From a virus: a stretch of 25,860 nucleotides of DNA. Positions 25,859-25,860 of this stretch are shown here, in pieces. The notes under the pieces were generated by a model. That model did not search any database and had not been told where the DNA came from. It was given only the letters and a program-made list of their open reading frames with translations. The position numbers and the translations under genes were made by a program. Numbering within the stretch: the stretch's first letter is position 1; the number at the start of each line of letters is the position of its first letter. The DNA is taken from positions 1 through 25,860 of IMG/VR virus record IMGVR_UViG_3300043587_000020; one strand, given 5' to 3'.

Positions 25859-25860
25859 CT

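Noticed and set aside
1-25860. tRNA genes, rRNA, insertion sequences, integrase and attachment sites
   Set aside because: Gene gaps are short and none shows a cloverleaf or transposase; no tyrosine or serine recombinase motif was seen in any frame.

Overview
The window looks like a near-complete or complete genome of a small tailed phage (siphovirus type) of a high-GC Actinomycetota host. The evidence is strongly GC-rich DNA, genes packed with ATGA, GTGA or TGATG stop/start overlaps, frequent GTG starts, and recognisable actinophage families (DUF5047 minor tail protein, ERF recombinase, M15-type lysin, HK97-type head genes). No bacterial flanking gene, integrase, tRNA or CRISPR array was seen. 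The two window ends carry imperfect copies (66 of 69 bases) of the same sequence. This suggests a circular or circularly permuted genome whose assembly broke inside a repeat, but the window alone does not prove it.

Layout. Almost everything is on the minus strand, so it reads from high to low coordinates. At 25.7-23.5 kb lie small early genes, including a RusA-type resolvase and a winged-helix protein whose stop codon sits inside a cluster of three palindromic repeats (possible origin or operator). At 23.2-22.0 kb are small Cys-rich proteins and an HNH endonuclease, followed by the large terminase (22.0-20.4 kb). At 20.3-17.2 kb one uninterrupted frame encodes portal, prohead protease and major capsid protein. 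Connector and tail genes follow (17.2-8.6 kb): tail terminator-like, tail tube, tail chaperones G and G/T (by -1 frameshift), HK97 gp10-like, tape measure and minor tail proteins. A membrane-anchored collagen-like protein, a peptidase lysin and a holin candidate end this block at 6.2 kb.

Only 4.75-6.13 kb is on the plus strand: six small reading units, one of them a deletion scar of a cytosine-5 DNA methyltransferase, ended by a strong hairpin. From a shared regulatory region at 4.61-4.75 kb a repressor-like HTH gene heads the other minus-strand block (4.6-0.1 kb): a surface-anchored protein, several unknown small genes, an ERF single-strand annealing protein and further unknowns. If the molecule is circular, this early block runs across the window junction into the RusA, origin, terminase and structural genes, giving one nearly genome-long direction of transcription.

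The most notable feature is the portal-protease-capsid fusion of 1029 codons. Both internal joints keep a Shine-Dalgarno sequence and an in-frame start codon. The capsid and protease could therefore also be made separately, as their different copy numbers in a virion would require.
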